Below are positions 15,503 to 23,407 of a DNA stretch of 34,662 bases, in pieces. The translations under genes were made by a program, and so were the position numbers. This DNA comes from Burkholderiales bacterium (GTDB lineage Bacteria > Pseudomonadota > Gammaproteobacteria > Burkholderiales > Burkholderiaceae_C): positions 1 to 34,662 of the forward strand of contig JAEKLF010000082.1 of the NCBI GenBank assembly GCA_019509985.1, written 5' to 3'. The notes beneath the pieces were generated by a model, which was not told where the DNA came from, did not search any database, and saw only the letters and a program-made list of their open reading frames with translations. Every line of letters starts with the position of its first letter. Within the stretch, counting starts at the first letter, position 1.

Positions 15503-16755
15503 CAGCTGCGTCCTTGGGCGCTGGGGCGGCTGACGGTCAGCTTGCCTTCGCTGGCGTCCAGCTGCCAGCCTTCGCTTTGCAACTGGGTGCGGAAGTTTTC
15601 GATCTGCGGCTGGCTCCAGCCCTGGGCCGACACGGTCAACCGCCCGGGCTCGAAGGCCAGCGCGTCGGTGGGGGGGCGGTCGGGCGGCCAGGCGGTGGCG
15701 GCGGCGCCGAGCAGGGCTTCGAGGTCCTGCTCGCCGACGCTGCCGGCGCTGGCACGCATCAGGTCGAGCTGCTTTTGCATCTGCACCGGTGCGTCGAGGA
15801 TGGCGTGCACCTGCGGGAAGGCGCCGGTCAGCGTCGCCGTGATGGCCTCGCGGCGCGCCGCCAGTTCGCGGTTCTGATGCCAGGCCCACAGGTTGAGGCC
15901 AATGAGTTGCACCAGGGCAAGCGTCACCAGGCCGTAGCGCACCGGCTGCCAGGGCTTGCGCATCAGCGCACGGGTGACCAGGCGCAGCGCGCGTACGCCG
16001 CGGGCACGCGGCGCGAGGTCGAACTGGCGCAGGTTCCAGGCACTCTCGACGACGGCCAGCGCACGCTGTGCCGGCGTCAGCACGGTGACGGTCGTGCCCA
16101 GCCAGCGTTCGGCGCTGGTCGCGACGCCGGGGGTGGCCGTCCATTGCGCGGCATGCACGAGGCCGGGCGGGAAGAACTGGCGGGGCAGGCCGCCCTGCAG
16201 CGGCAGCGTCGCGGCGCCTTCGCTGTGGCTCCAGCGCAGCGCGATGCCGTCTTCGCCATTGGCCTGGGCCTCGAAGAAGTGGCCGCGCGGCAGGTCGTCG
16301 GGCCAGGACAGTGGCGCGACGCGTTCGACGAAGACATGGGCGGCGTCGAGCTGGGCCAGGTGCTCCGCCAGCCATTGCCGCGACATGACGGCGACCCAGG
16401 CGGTGTCGCCGCCGACGGCGTCGGGCTCGAGCGCGAAGTGCAGGGTCTCGGTGTCGTCGAGCAGCAGTTCCTCGAGCTTGCCGGCCAGGGCCGCGCGCAT
16501 CTGGCGGCCGGCGCGCGGCAGCTCGACACAGCGCCAGCTGATGTCGGACTCGGAGACGACGGCGATGACGGTATCGGCCGCCGGCAAGGCGGACGCAGCC
16601 GCGCGGCCTTCGGCGGTGATCTGGCGGCCATCGGGCGTCAGCGCGTAGTCGTACTCGCGCAAGCCTTCGGCGCGCGGCAGGTCTGCCGCGGACGCGGCTC
16701 GGCCCAGCGCGCGCAGGCGCGTTCGTGGGGGCAGGAACAGCAGCAGGGTGCTCAT
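15502..16755 (-). CDS. gspL: type II secretion protein GspL
   Basis: This 417-residue inner membrane protein recruits the GspE ATPase. The N-terminal cytoplasmic part (about 1-265) is the actin-like GspL domain, with AADTVIAVVSESDISWRCVELP and LEELLLDDTETLHFAL. One membrane helix follows (about 272-292, YGLVTLALVQLIGLNLWAW), then a periplasmic ferredoxin-like domain ending LTVSAQGWSQPQIENFRTQL. A 93-base gap separates it from gspK, longer than most gaps in the cluster. That gap holds TAGAAT and TTGACT on the minus strand, but 27 bases apart, so an internal promoter is only weakly suggested. Confidence 0.9.
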   Translation of the reverse strand: MSTLLLFLPPRTRLRALGRAASAADLPRAEGLREYDYALTPDGRQITAEGRAAASALPAADTVIAVVSESDISWRCVELPRAGRQMRAALAGKLEELLLDDTETLHFALEPDAVGGDTAWVAVMSRQWLAEHLAQLDAAHVFVERVAPLSWPDDLPRGHFFEAQANGEDGIALRWSHSEGAATLPLQGGLPRQFFPPGLVHAAQWTATPGVATSAERWLGTTVTVLTPAQRALAVVESAWNLRQFDLAPRARGVRALRLVTRALMRKPWQPVRYGLVTLALVQLIGLNLWAWHQNRELAARREAITATLTGAFPQVHAILDAPVQMQKQLDLMRASAGSVGEQDLEALLGAAATAWPPDRPPTDALAFEPGRLTVSAQGWSQPQIENFRTQLQSEGWQLDASEGKLTVSRPSAQGRS

Positions 16756-16848
16756 AGGGGCTTCAGGCGCGGCGCATTCTAGGAGGGGGCTGTGACGACG
16801 TCGGCTTAAGTCAAGGGCTTGCGGTGAAGTTCTGTTGCGGTTTCGAGA

Positions 16849-17841
16849 TCAGCGGTCGAGCAGCTGGTTGACCCGCTCGCGGGCCAGCACCACCATGTTC
16901 AGGCCCTGGCGCTCGATCAGCGAACGCTGTTCGAGCTGGCGCTCCTCGAGCCGCAACCGGCCGGTGACGATGAAGAAGGACGAGTCCACCGAGGCGCGGC
17001 CGGCCTCGACTTTTACCGCGGCGGGCAGGAAGGGCGCCGCTTCCGCGATGCTCTGCAGCGGCCGGCCTTTGCGGCCCTGCACGACGCGCTCCGCCGACGC
17101 CAGGTCGACGCCATCGAACAGCGCGGCGATGACCTCGCGCGGCGCGGTGTTCAGGTTGACCGGCGTCAGCTTGGGCAGCAGCACGACATAGGGCTGCAGG
17201 CGGTTGAGCGTGTCGGCGTCCAGGCCCAGCCAGGCCAGCTGGTCCAGGCCGGCGGGCTGCAGCGGGCCGTTGTCGCTGATGACGGCGTCGCTCGCCGCAG
17301 CGCCGGGCGCGCTGGCGCCGCTGGCCGGCGCGGGGAAGGCGGCGCGCAGGCCGTTGATGATGATCGCGGCCGTGCCGGATGGCGCATTGACCTGGCTGCA
17401 CAGGCGCTCCAGCACGCGCTGCTCCAGCTCCGGCACCTTGGCGCCGCCGATGAGGGCGCGCAGGTTGTAGCGGCTCTGCGCGTCCTCGATGCTGCCGGAC
17501 AGGAAGGCCTCGGGGCCGTCGTCTTCGCTCGCTGCGGTGCTGTTCTCAGCGGCCAGGAAGGTGGACAGCCGGGCTTCGGCCAGCGGCACGGCCCAGGGTT
17601 CGCCGAGGTGGTCGACGGCCTTCTTGCGGTTCTCCCGGGCGTCTTCCAGCAGGATCAGCCGCGCCCAGTCGAGCGCGCCCTGCAGGATCCAGGCGCTTTG
17701 CGCACGCGCGCGGTCGGCGGCCTCGATCTGCACGGCGCGGTATTGCTGCCAGACCATGCCGGCCGCGAGGCTGGCGATCAGCGTGACGATGATCATGGCC
17801 GTCAGCAGGGCGGCACCCCCTTGCTTGCGCGGCCTGATCAT
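16849..17841 (-). CDS. gspK: type II secretion minor pseudopilin GspK
   Basis: This 330-residue minor pseudopilin caps the pseudopilus tip with GspI and GspJ. The prepilin leader is MIRPRKQGG followed by AALLTAMIIVTLIASLAAG; as usual for GspK, the glutamate at +5 of the mature helix is missing. The large globular part contains YNLRALIG, and LTPVNLNTAPREVIAALF, the helix-hairpin-like segment shared by GspK proteins. The Gly-Ala-Ser-rich insertion near residue 220 is probably a loop. The start overlaps the gspJ stop by four bases (ATGA). Confidence 0.92.
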   Translation of the reverse strand: MIRPRKQGGAALLTAMIIVTLIASLAAGMVWQQYRAVQIEAADRARAQSAWILQGALDWARLILLEDARENRKKAVDHLGEPWAVPLAEARLSTFLAAENSTAASEDDGPEAFLSGSIEDAQSRYNLRALIGGAKVPELEQRVLERLCSQVNAPSGTAAIIINGLRAAFPAPASGASAPGAAASDAVISDNGPLQPAGLDQLAWLGLDADTLNRLQPYVVLLPKLTPVNLNTAPREVIAALFDGVDLASAERVVQGRKGRPLQSIAEAAPFLPAAVKVEAGRASVDSSFFIVTGRLRLEERQLEQRSLIERQGLNMVVLARERVNQLLDR

Positions 17842-18593
17842 CGGACGGTGACCTCCAGCTCGCGCGTCAGCGTGCCGACGAGGCCGCTGCCCTCGGCGAA
17901 CTGCATCGCGATGCGCAGGCCCGAGGGTGCTTGGGTGGTCGTCTTCGGATTGATCGGACCGGTCGGCGGATTGTTTGCGGTGGTCGTGTTGCCGGTGGAT
18001 TGGCAGTTGCTCCAGGCATTGCCCCAGAAGCAGTAGAACTGCCAGCCGGCAACGCCGTCGAAGGCGCGCAGCGCCGGGTTGCGCTGGGCGAGCTGCTGCA
18101 GGCCGCGCTGGCGCTGATCTTCCAGGTCCTGCACAGTACGCTGCGCCGGGCTCTCCCAGCGCCACAGGCTGCCTTCGCGCAGGCTCCACACGACGACCTG
18201 TAGGCCGGTCGCGGCCTGTCGCGTCATCACCAGGCTGCCGCCATCGAAGGCCAGCGGCTGCACGAGGCTGTGGCTGTCCTGCAGCGCGCGCAGGTCGACC
18301 TCCCACTGCGCCAGCACGGTCTGCAGCCGCGCGGTCTGGGCCAGCCGCGCCTGGGCGATCTCGCGACTCTTGACGAGGGCGTCGATGCCACGCCAGGCCA
18401 TGCCCGCCATGGTGGCCATGACGACCAGGGCGACCAGCACCTCGACAAGGGTGAAGCCGTTCGTCCGGGCCGATGAAACACGCGGGCCGAGCGCCGGGCC
18501 GCTCCCTAGCCGGCCCGCGCTGGCGATGTGCTTGCCGGTCGAGCCGGCAAGCATCGCCGTCCCCTGGGGGGACCGACTGGGCGAGGGGCGCAT
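17838..18593 (-). CDS. gspJ: type II secretion minor pseudopilin GspJ with repeat-derived leader
   Basis: GspJ is a minor pseudopilin. The prepilin peptidase site is TNG followed by FTLVEVLVALVVMA, with Glu at +5. The unusual part is the leader. No start codon exists between the site and the upstream 90 bp repeat, so translation must begin in or before the repeat. From ATG 18593 the leader is about 46 residues (GTG 18599 and an ATG within the repeat are alternatives; the shortest possible leader is 33 residues), against roughly 6-10 in typical pseudopilins. Mature sequence includes LQVVVWSLREGSLWRWESPA, normal for GspJ, and an Asn/Thr/Pro-rich loop near residue 205. It follows gspI and overlaps gspK by four bases. 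Confidence 0.88.
   Translation of the reverse strand: MRPSPSRSPQGTAMLAGSTGKHIASAGRLGSGPALGPRVSSARTNGFTLVEVLVALVVMATMAGMAWRGIDALVKSREIAQARLAQTARLQTVLAQWEVDLRALQDSHSLVQPLAFDGGSLVMTRQAATGLQVVVWSLREGSLWRWESPAQRTVQDLEDQRQRGLQQLAQRNPALRAFDGVAGWQFYCFWGNAWSNCQSTGNTTTANNPPTGPINPKTTTQAPSGLRIAMQFAEGSGLVGTLTRELEVTVR
18483..18572 (-). repeat. two-hairpin interspersed repeat, copy B (inside gspJ 5' end)
   Basis: This is the second copy of the 90 bp repeat. Its main hairpin is a perfect 9 bp stem GCTTGCCGG/CCGGCAAGC around TCGAG. Compared with copy A, stem positions 54/64 and 56/62 both change in a paired way, and 51/67 changes between T-A and T-G, so pairing is kept. It is read on the minus strand as part of the gspJ leader, without stop codons, in the same frame as the open frame upstream of gspF. 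Confidence 0.85.
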
Positions 18594-18600
18594 GTTCACT

Positions 18601-18963
18601 TCAGAACTTGCCCATGATGGTGGCCAGGTTCAGCACCGGCTGGCCCTGGTCGTTGGCGACGAAGGCCTCGACGCGGCGGAACAGCGGGTTGGGCGTCGGG
18701 CTGACCTTGAGCTTGCCGGCGTAGCTGCGACCGAGCTGCTCGCAGGCGAAGGGCGATTCGCCGATGTCGGGGAATTGCTGGGTCAGGCGCAGCTCGGTCA
18801 GCAGGTTTTCGGCGCACCACTGCGCGGCGCTGACCTCGGCCAGGCGCTCGGCATTGTTGGTCAGCGCGCCGGCCGCCTTGATGCCCGCGCCGAGCGCAAT
18901 CGCGACGATGACGAGGGCGACGAGCACCTCGATCAGCGTGAAGCCGCGGCCTTGAGTCCTCAT
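18601..18963 (-). CDS. gspI: type II secretion minor pseudopilin GspI
   Basis: This 120-residue minor pseudopilin has the short leader MRTQGRG before FTLIEVLVALVIVAIALGAG, with Glu at +5. The globular part shows AQWCAENLLTELRL and ESPFACEQLGRSY, the usual GspI pattern with two Cys. It is thought to start the tip complex with GspJ and GspK. The start overlaps the gspH stop by four bases, and the stop is one base before the possible GTG start of gspJ (seven bases before its ATG). Confidence 0.93.
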   Translation of the reverse strand: MRTQGRGFTLIEVLVALVIVAIALGAGIKAAGALTNNAERLAEVSAAQWCAENLLTELRLTQQFPDIGESPFACEQLGRSYAGKLKVSPTPNPLFRRVEAFVANDQGQPVLNLATIMGKF

Positions 18964-19436
18964 GGCGTGATGACGTCGAAGGCGCCCAGACCATCCGTGC
19001 CGAGCACGAGGCGCTGGCTGCCGAGCTGCAGCAGCAATCGCTGGGCCGGGATGACGGGTTCGGGGCCCAGGCTCAGGCCCGGGTTGGCGGCGGTCGCGTT
19101 CTCGATCTGCACGGCCACCGGATCGCCCAGCCAGCGCGTGGGCAGCTGGATGCTGTGCGGCAGGCCTTCGAAGCGGAAGTCGTCGCCGGTCTTCAGGCCC
19201 TTGGGAATCCAGCGCACCAAAAGGCCGGAGGCGCGGCTCTCGGCGCGCGCCGTCTCCAGCAGCGCGGCCAGGCGCTGGGCCTCGCGCTGCAGTTGCAGCT
19301 CGGTGGGGTCGCGCAGCGCCAGCGAGATTGTGGCGCTGGTGATCGCGATCAGGGCCACCACGACGAGCAGTTCAATCAGCGTGAAGCCGCGAGCCCCCAG
19401 GCTGCGCGTGCCCGGCCGCCCCGCCAAGAGGGTCAC
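18960..19436 (-). CDS. gspH: type II secretion minor pseudopilin GspH
   Basis: This 158-residue minor pseudopilin links the tip complex to the GspG fibre. The cleavage site is LGARG before FTLIELLVVVALIAIT, Glu at +5. I chose the GTG at 19436 because AAGG lies six bases upstream and no ATG exists between the gspG stop and the cleavage site; the leader is then about 18 residues. The longer reading back to 19538 would overlap gspG. The globular part includes EAQRLAALLETARAESRASG, normal for GspH. The leader region holds a GGCG-rich inverted sequence and resembles linker DNA more than an evolved signal. Confidence 0.88.
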   Translation of the reverse strand: MTLLAGRPGTRSLGARGFTLIELLVVVALIAITSATISLALRDPTELQLQREAQRLAALLETARAESRASGLLVRWIPKGLKTGDDFRFEGLPHSIQLPTRWLGDPVAVQIENATAANPGLSLGPEPVIPAQRLLLQLGSQRLVLGTDGLGAFDVITP

Positions 19437-19476
19437 GCCGCCCTTCGGCTGGCGCGGCGGGCGACGCGTGCGCGGC

Positions 19477-19899
19477 TCATTGCCAGGAACCGATGTCGGC
19501 GTCACGGCCCTCGCCGCCGGCGCGGCCGTCGGCGCCAAAGCTGTAGACGTCGATGTCGCCCTTCACGCCCGGGTTGGCGTACTGGTAAGGGTGGCCCCAC
19601 GGATCGTTGGGCAGCTTGTCGAGATAGGGCTTCCAGTTCGGCGGCGGCGTGCCGGCCGTGGGCTTGTGCACGAGGGCGTCCAGGCCCTGCTCGGCGCTGG
19701 GATAGCGCTGGTTGTCGAGCTTGTAGATCTTGAGGGCCTGCATCAGGTTGTTGACGTCGGTGCGGGCCGCAGTGACGCGCGCGTCCTCCGCGCGGTCCAG
19801 CACATTGGGCACGACGAGGGCCGCGAGCACGCCGATGATGACGAGCACGACCAGCAGTTCGATCAGCGTGAAGCCGCGGGTGATGGGAGAACGACGCAT
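19477..19899 (-). CDS. gspG: type II secretion major pseudopilin GspG
   Basis: This 140-residue protein is the major pseudopilin that forms the pseudopilus shaft. The leader MRRSPITRG precedes FTLIELLVVLVIIGVLAALVVPN, with Glu at +5. The globular part carries DNNLMQALKIYKLDN-like helix sequence, YPSAEQGLDALV, and the calcium-binding C-terminal region DPWGHPYQYANPGVKGDIDVYSFGADG in the standard order. It is first in the minus-strand operon and divergent from gspC across 52 bases. TATGAT on the minus strand in that spacer is a possible -10. The prepilin peptidase that processes it is not in this window. Confidence 0.95.
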   Translation of the reverse strand: MRRSPITRGFTLIELLVVLVIIGVLAALVVPNVLDRAEDARVTAARTDVNNLMQALKIYKLDNQRYPSAEQGLDALVHKPTAGTPPPNWKPYLDKLPNDPWGHPYQYANPGVKGDIDVYSFGADGRAGGEGRDADIGSWQ

Positions 19900-19951
19900 G
19901 GCGGGTGTGAGGAGCGCAGAGCTGCGGTGAGCGGGCCATCATAATGGGCTG

Positions 19952-20551
19952 ATGGTTGCTCGATTCATGGCGTTTTCGGTGTGGCTGCTGCTCGGCGGCT
20001 CGGTGGCCTACTGGGGCCTGCAGGTGTTTGTGCGCCCGGTGCCGATGCCGGCTTCCGTGCTGCCGGCCGGCGAGGTGCGCGCAGCCCAGGTGGACCTGGG
20101 CCGGCTGCTCGGTGTGACGCCGGCCGAGGCCGTGGCCGCGCCCGAGGCGCCGGTGTCCACGCGGCTGCGGCTGCTCGGCGTCGTCGCGCCCAAGAATGCG
20201 AGGGCGGCAGAGGCCGGAGAGGGCGTCGCGTTGATCGAGGTGGACGGCGTGGCGCGCACGGTGCGCGTTGGCGCGGCGGTTGACGGTGAACTGCGGTTGT
20301 TGCGCGTGGGTGTGCGCAGCGCCAGCATCGGCCGGCTGGGCCAGGCGCCCAGCCAGGTGCTGGAGATCAGCCCTCAGTCGGCGCCGGCGACGGGCTCGCT
20401 GCCGCCGGCTGCACCGTCGCCGACGGTGCTGGGTGGCAACCCGGGCGGCCCGCAGTCGCAGATGTCCGCGCCGGTGCCGGCGGCACCGCCCTCGGTCTAC
20501 GGCATGCCGCTGGCCTCTCCGGCGAGCGGACCGCAGCCCCAGGTGCGCTGA
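19952..20551 (+). CDS. gspC: type II secretion protein GspC
   Basis: This 199-residue bitopic inner membrane protein connects the inner platform to the secretin. The N-terminal membrane helix (about residues 5-23, FMAFSVWLLLGGSVAYWGLQ) is followed by a linker, then the HR domain (about 70-125), with STRLRLLGVVAPK and EGVALIEVDGVARTVRVGAAVDGELRLLRV. The C-terminal 60 residues are Pro/Ser-rich, with no PDZ or coiled-coil domain. The gene is divergent from gspG and converges on cobT with a four-base gap. The identification rests on the HR pattern and location; an in-frame ATG at 19967 is an alternative start. Confidence 0.85.
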   Translation: MVARFMAFSVWLLLGGSVAYWGLQVFVRPVPMPASVLPAGEVRAAQVDLGRLLGVTPAEAVAAPEAPVSTRLRLLGVVAPKNARAAEAGEGVALIEVDGVARTVRVGAAVDGELRLLRVGVRSASIGRLGQAPSQVLEISPQSAPATGSLPPAAPSPTVLGGNPGGPQSQMSAPVPAAPPSVYGMPLASPASGPQPQVR

Positions 20552-20555
20552 GGCT

Positions 20556-21629
20556 TCAAGCGCCCAGCGTCGGCACGTTCGCGCCGAATTCGGGGCGCGG
20601 CGCGACGCGTGCTTCCGCGACCTCGTGCAGGTCCGTCAGCAGCGCCGCCGCGGAGCGGATCATCGGCCAGGCCAGCGCGGCGCCGGTGCCGTCGGCACTG
20701 TCCATGCCCAGCTCCAGCAACGCCGACGCGTGGAAGAGCGACAGGGCTTCATCCAAGCCGCGGTGCACATGGCTGCGGCAGAACACCGCGTAGTCGGTGA
20801 CGGGAGCGCAGATCAGCGAAGCGAGCTTGAGGGCCGCACAGGCGGCGATGCCGTCGACGATGATGAGGCTGCGCTTGCTGGCCGCCACCAGCATGGCGCC
20901 CACCATGACGGCCAGCTCGTGGCCGCCGAAGGCCGCCAGCAGGTCCATCGGGTCCTTGGCATCGCGGTGGCGGGCCAACGCCCCGTGCAGCACGTCGAGC
21001 AGATGGGTGAGGTCGTCCTGGCGCATGGTCGGGCCGGAGACGATGAAGTCGCGCACCGGCTGATCGGCAACGCGCGACAGCACGAGGGCCGCGCACTCCG
21101 CAGAGCCCTGGCCCATGCTGGCACAGGCCAGCACATTGCCGGGCAGGTTGTCGGCGATCTCCATGCCGACGCGCACGCCGGCATGGGCCTGTTCCAGGCT
21201 CATTGCCTGCGCGGTGCGCGCGTTGCGCGTGCCGTGGGCGACCTTGCGGGCGAGCAGCCGCGCGTGCGGCGGCAGGTTTTCGGCAACGCCGCAGTCGACG
21301 ACCGTCAGGTGCAGGCCCTGCAGGCGCGCGAACACCGACACCGGCAGCTGCGCATGCAGGGCCATCTGCACCTGGTCCTTGGTGGCACGGCCCCACTGGG
21401 CGCCGACGCCGTCGACGACGATGCCGTGGTCGGCGGCGAACAGCGCGAGCACCGGGTCGCGAAAGCGCGGCGTCAGGCTGTTCTGCACGAGGCCGAGGCG
21501 CACTGCGAGCGGCTCCAGTTCGCCGAGTCCGCCGGCGATGGCCGAGCGGCGGTCGACGCGGTCCCGAAGAGCCTTTTCAAGCTCGGGATTGGCGGTGGGG
21601 GAGATCAGCGACTGTTGAGCAACGGTCAT
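20556..21629 (-). CDS. cobT: CobT family phosphoribosyltransferase, divergent
   Basis: The 357-residue protein belongs to the family of nicotinate-nucleotide:5,6-dimethylbenzimidazole phosphoribosyltransferase, which makes alpha-ribazole phosphate for the lower ligand of B12. Recognisable segments are LALFAADHGIVVDGVGAQW, FGGHELAVMVGAMLVAA, LIIVDGIAACAALKLAS and DGTGAALAWP. Differences from the canonical enzyme: the catalytic Glu before GTGA is Asp here (D313), the usual GIGNTT stretch reads SMGQGSAECA (171-180), and the usual Ser-His-Arg-Ser segment is CRSHVHRGLD. No other cobalamin gene is nearby. It lies 33 bases downstream of ilvA on the same strand, possibly cotranscribed. Function may be CobT proper or an altered base or substrate. 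Confidence 0.75.
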   Translation of the reverse strand: MTVAQQSLISPTANPELEKALRDRVDRRSAIAGGLGELEPLAVRLGLVQNSLTPRFRDPVLALFAADHGIVVDGVGAQWGRATKDQVQMALHAQLPVSVFARLQGLHLTVVDCGVAENLPPHARLLARKVAHGTRNARTAQAMSLEQAHAGVRVGMEIADNLPGNVLACASMGQGSAECAALVLSRVADQPVRDFIVSGPTMRQDDLTHLLDVLHGALARHRDAKDPMDLLAAFGGHELAVMVGAMLVAASKRSLIIVDGIAACAALKLASLICAPVTDYAVFCRSHVHRGLDEALSLFHASALLELGMDSADGTGAALAWPMIRSAAALLTDLHEVAEARVAPRPEFGANVPTLGA

Positions 21630-21662
21630 GGCGCAGGCGGTTTGAGGCCCCCGGATTTCAAC

Positions 21663-23264
21663 TCAACCCAGGAACAAGCGATAGACCGGGTTGGCGGTTT
21701 CATCCTCGAAGGGATAGTTCAGGCTGTTGAGGAAGTCGCGCAGCGCGCTCGCATCCCCCTTGGGAACCTGGATGCCGACAAGGATGCGGCCATGGTCCGC
21801 GCCCTGGTTGCGGTAGTGGAAGAGGCTGATGTTCCAGTCCGGATGCATGCTGGACAGGAAGCGCATCAGCGCGCCCGGCCGCTCCGGAAAGACGAAGCGG
21901 TAGAGGCGCTCGTTGCGCGCCAGCTCGCTGCGGCCACCCACCATGTGGCGCAGGTGCTGCTTGGCGAGCTCGTCGTTGGTCAGGTCCAGGGTCTCGAAGC
22001 CGGCCTTGCTGAAGGTGCGCGCCAGCTTGGCGGCCTCGTCGGGCCTGGAGATGGCGATGCCGACGAAGATGTGGGCGACGTTCGCGTCGGCGATGCGGTA
22101 GTTGAATTCGGTGACGCTGCGCGGGCCGAGCAGTTCGCAAAAGCGCTTGAAGCTGCCGCGCGCCTCCGGGATGGTGACGGCGAACAAGGCCTCGCGGTGC
22201 TCGCCGACCTCGGCACGCTCGGCGACGAAGCGCAGGCGGTCGAAGTTCATGTTGGCGCCGCAGGTGATGGCGATGAGGGTCTGGCCCTTGGCGCCCGTCG
22301 CCGCGGCGTACTGCTTGACGGCGGCGACGCTCATTGCGCCCGAGGGCTCGAGGATGGAGCGCGTGTCCTCGAAGACATCCTTGATCGCGGCGCAGACGGC
22401 ATCGGTGTCGACGACGATGTAGTCGTCGACCAGTTCGCGGGCGATGCGGAAGGTCTCCTCGCCGACGAGCTTGACGGCCGTGCCGTCGGCGAACAGGCCG
22501 ACGTCCTGCAACTGGACGCGGCGGCCGGCCTTGACGGAGCGCAGCATGGCGTCGGAGTCGGTCGTCTGCACGCCGATGATCTTGATCTCGGGGCGCAGGG
22601 CCTTGACGTAGGCGGCGACGCCGGAGATCAGTCCACCGCCGCCGATGGCGACGAAGATGGCGTCGATGGGCCCCGGGTGCTGGCGCAGCAGCTCCATCGC
22701 GATGGTGCCCTGGCCGGCGATGACGTCGGGGTCGTCGAAGGGGTGGACGAAGGTCAGGCTCTGAGCCTTCTCGAGTTCCAGCGCGCGCCCGTAGGCGTCG
22801 GTGAAACTCTCGCCGAACTGCACGACCTCGCCGCCCAGGGCCTTGACGGCGTCGACCTTGACCTGGGGCGTCGTCACCGGCATCACGATGACGGCGCGGC
22901 AGCCGAGCTTCTTGGCCGACAGTGCGACACCCTGGGCATGATTGCCGGCGGAAGCGCAGATGACGCCAGCGGCGCGCTGCTCGGGCGTCAGATGGGCCAT
23001 CTTGTTGTAGGCGCCGCGCAGCTTGAAGCTGAAGACGTCCTGCTCGTCCTCGCGCTTGAACCAGACCTTGTTGGCCAGGCGCTTGGACAGCTTGGGGGCG
23101 GCGGCGAGGGCGGTCTCGCGGGCGACTTCGTAGACCCGCGCGTTCAGGATGCGCTGCAGATAGCTGCTGCCGGGCGGCAGCATGGCGGGCACCTGGGGTG
23201 TTGATGACGCGTGGGACGGCGCCTTGGACGAGGACGCGCGGCGGCTGCGCGAGGGGGCGCTCAT
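21663..23264 (-). CDS. ilvA: threonine dehydratase, biosynthetic
   Basis: This 533-residue PLP enzyme deaminates threonine to 2-oxobutyrate, the first step of isoleucine synthesis. The PLP lysine is K81 in DVFSFKLRGAYNK; ASAGNHAQGVAL and the phosphate loop AIGGGGLISGV follow. The C-terminal 190 residues hold two ACT-like domains (ALFAVTIPEARGSFKRFCELLG, RLYRFVFPERPGALMRFL), which marks the isoleucine-inhibited biosynthetic form rather than the catabolic one. I chose ATG 23264 with GGAG upstream. The first 28 residues are a Ser/Arg-rich extension before the conserved YLQRILNARVYEVA. The upstream region contains palindromes and a minus-strand terminator, suggesting control. It is followed by the CobT-like gene. 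Confidence 0.94.
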   Translation of the reverse strand: MSAPSRSRRASSSKAPSHASSTPQVPAMLPPGSSYLQRILNARVYEVARETALAAAPKLSKRLANKVWFKREDEQDVFSFKLRGAYNKMAHLTPEQRAAGVICASAGNHAQGVALSAKKLGCRAVIVMPVTTPQVKVDAVKALGGEVVQFGESFTDAYGRALELEKAQSLTFVHPFDDPDVIAGQGTIAMELLRQHPGPIDAIFVAIGGGGLISGVAAYVKALRPEIKIIGVQTTDSDAMLRSVKAGRRVQLQDVGLFADGTAVKLVGEETFRIARELVDDYIVVDTDAVCAAIKDVFEDTRSILEPSGAMSVAAVKQYAAATGAKGQTLIAITCGANMNFDRLRFVAERAEVGEHREALFAVTIPEARGSFKRFCELLGPRSVTEFNYRIADANVAHIFVGIAISRPDEAAKLARTFSKAGFETLDLTNDELAKQHLRHMVGGRSELARNERLYRFVFPERPGALMRFLSSMHPDWNISLFHYRNQGADHGRILVGIQVPKGDASALRDFLNSLNYPFEDETANPVYRLFLG

Positions 23265-23285
23265 CGGGTCTCCATGGAGTTTTGT

Positions 23286-23326
23286 GCGGCGCCGCATGAT
23301 AGGGGGATACCTAAGTGCGGCGCCGC
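23286..23326. promoter_or_regulatory. paired palindromes upstream of ilvA
   Basis: The 12-mer GTGCGGCGCCGC occurs twice in direct orientation, its palindromic core GCGGCGCCGC at 23286-23295 and 23317-23326. Centres are 31 bases apart, close to three helical turns, so a dimeric protein could bind both on the same face. They lie 20-60 bases upstream of the ilvA start. The same sequences could also pair in RNA as a long stem. Confidence 0.45.
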
Positions 23327-23339
23327 GTCCCGTGAGGGC

Positions 23340-23371
23340 AAAAAAAACCCGAGCTCTTGCAAGCTCGGGTT
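23340..23371 (-). terminator. intrinsic terminator pointing toward ilvA
   Basis: On the minus strand a perfect 10 bp stem (AACCCGAGCT with AGCTCGGGTT, loop TGCAAG) runs straight into eight T residues. This is a strong rho-independent terminator for leftward transcription. The only gene on that strand to its right is coq7 ending at 23938, with the plus-strand OsmC-like gene in between. It therefore ends a short transcript starting near 23400-23500, or acts in the leader of ilvA. Confidence 0.75.
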
Positions 23372-23407
23372 GAATCCACCATGGAGGCGGTGGAGGAGAC
23401 AATCGGT

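Noticed and set aside
18600..20551. Possible second type IV pilus operon because of four prepilin-like proteins
   Set aside because: Order, sizes and partners are those of gspG, H, I, J and K of a type II secretion system.
20268..23204. A 978-residue plus-strand open frame opposite cobT and ilvA
   Set aside because: Same reason: a shadow of genes with strong conserved motifs on the other strand.
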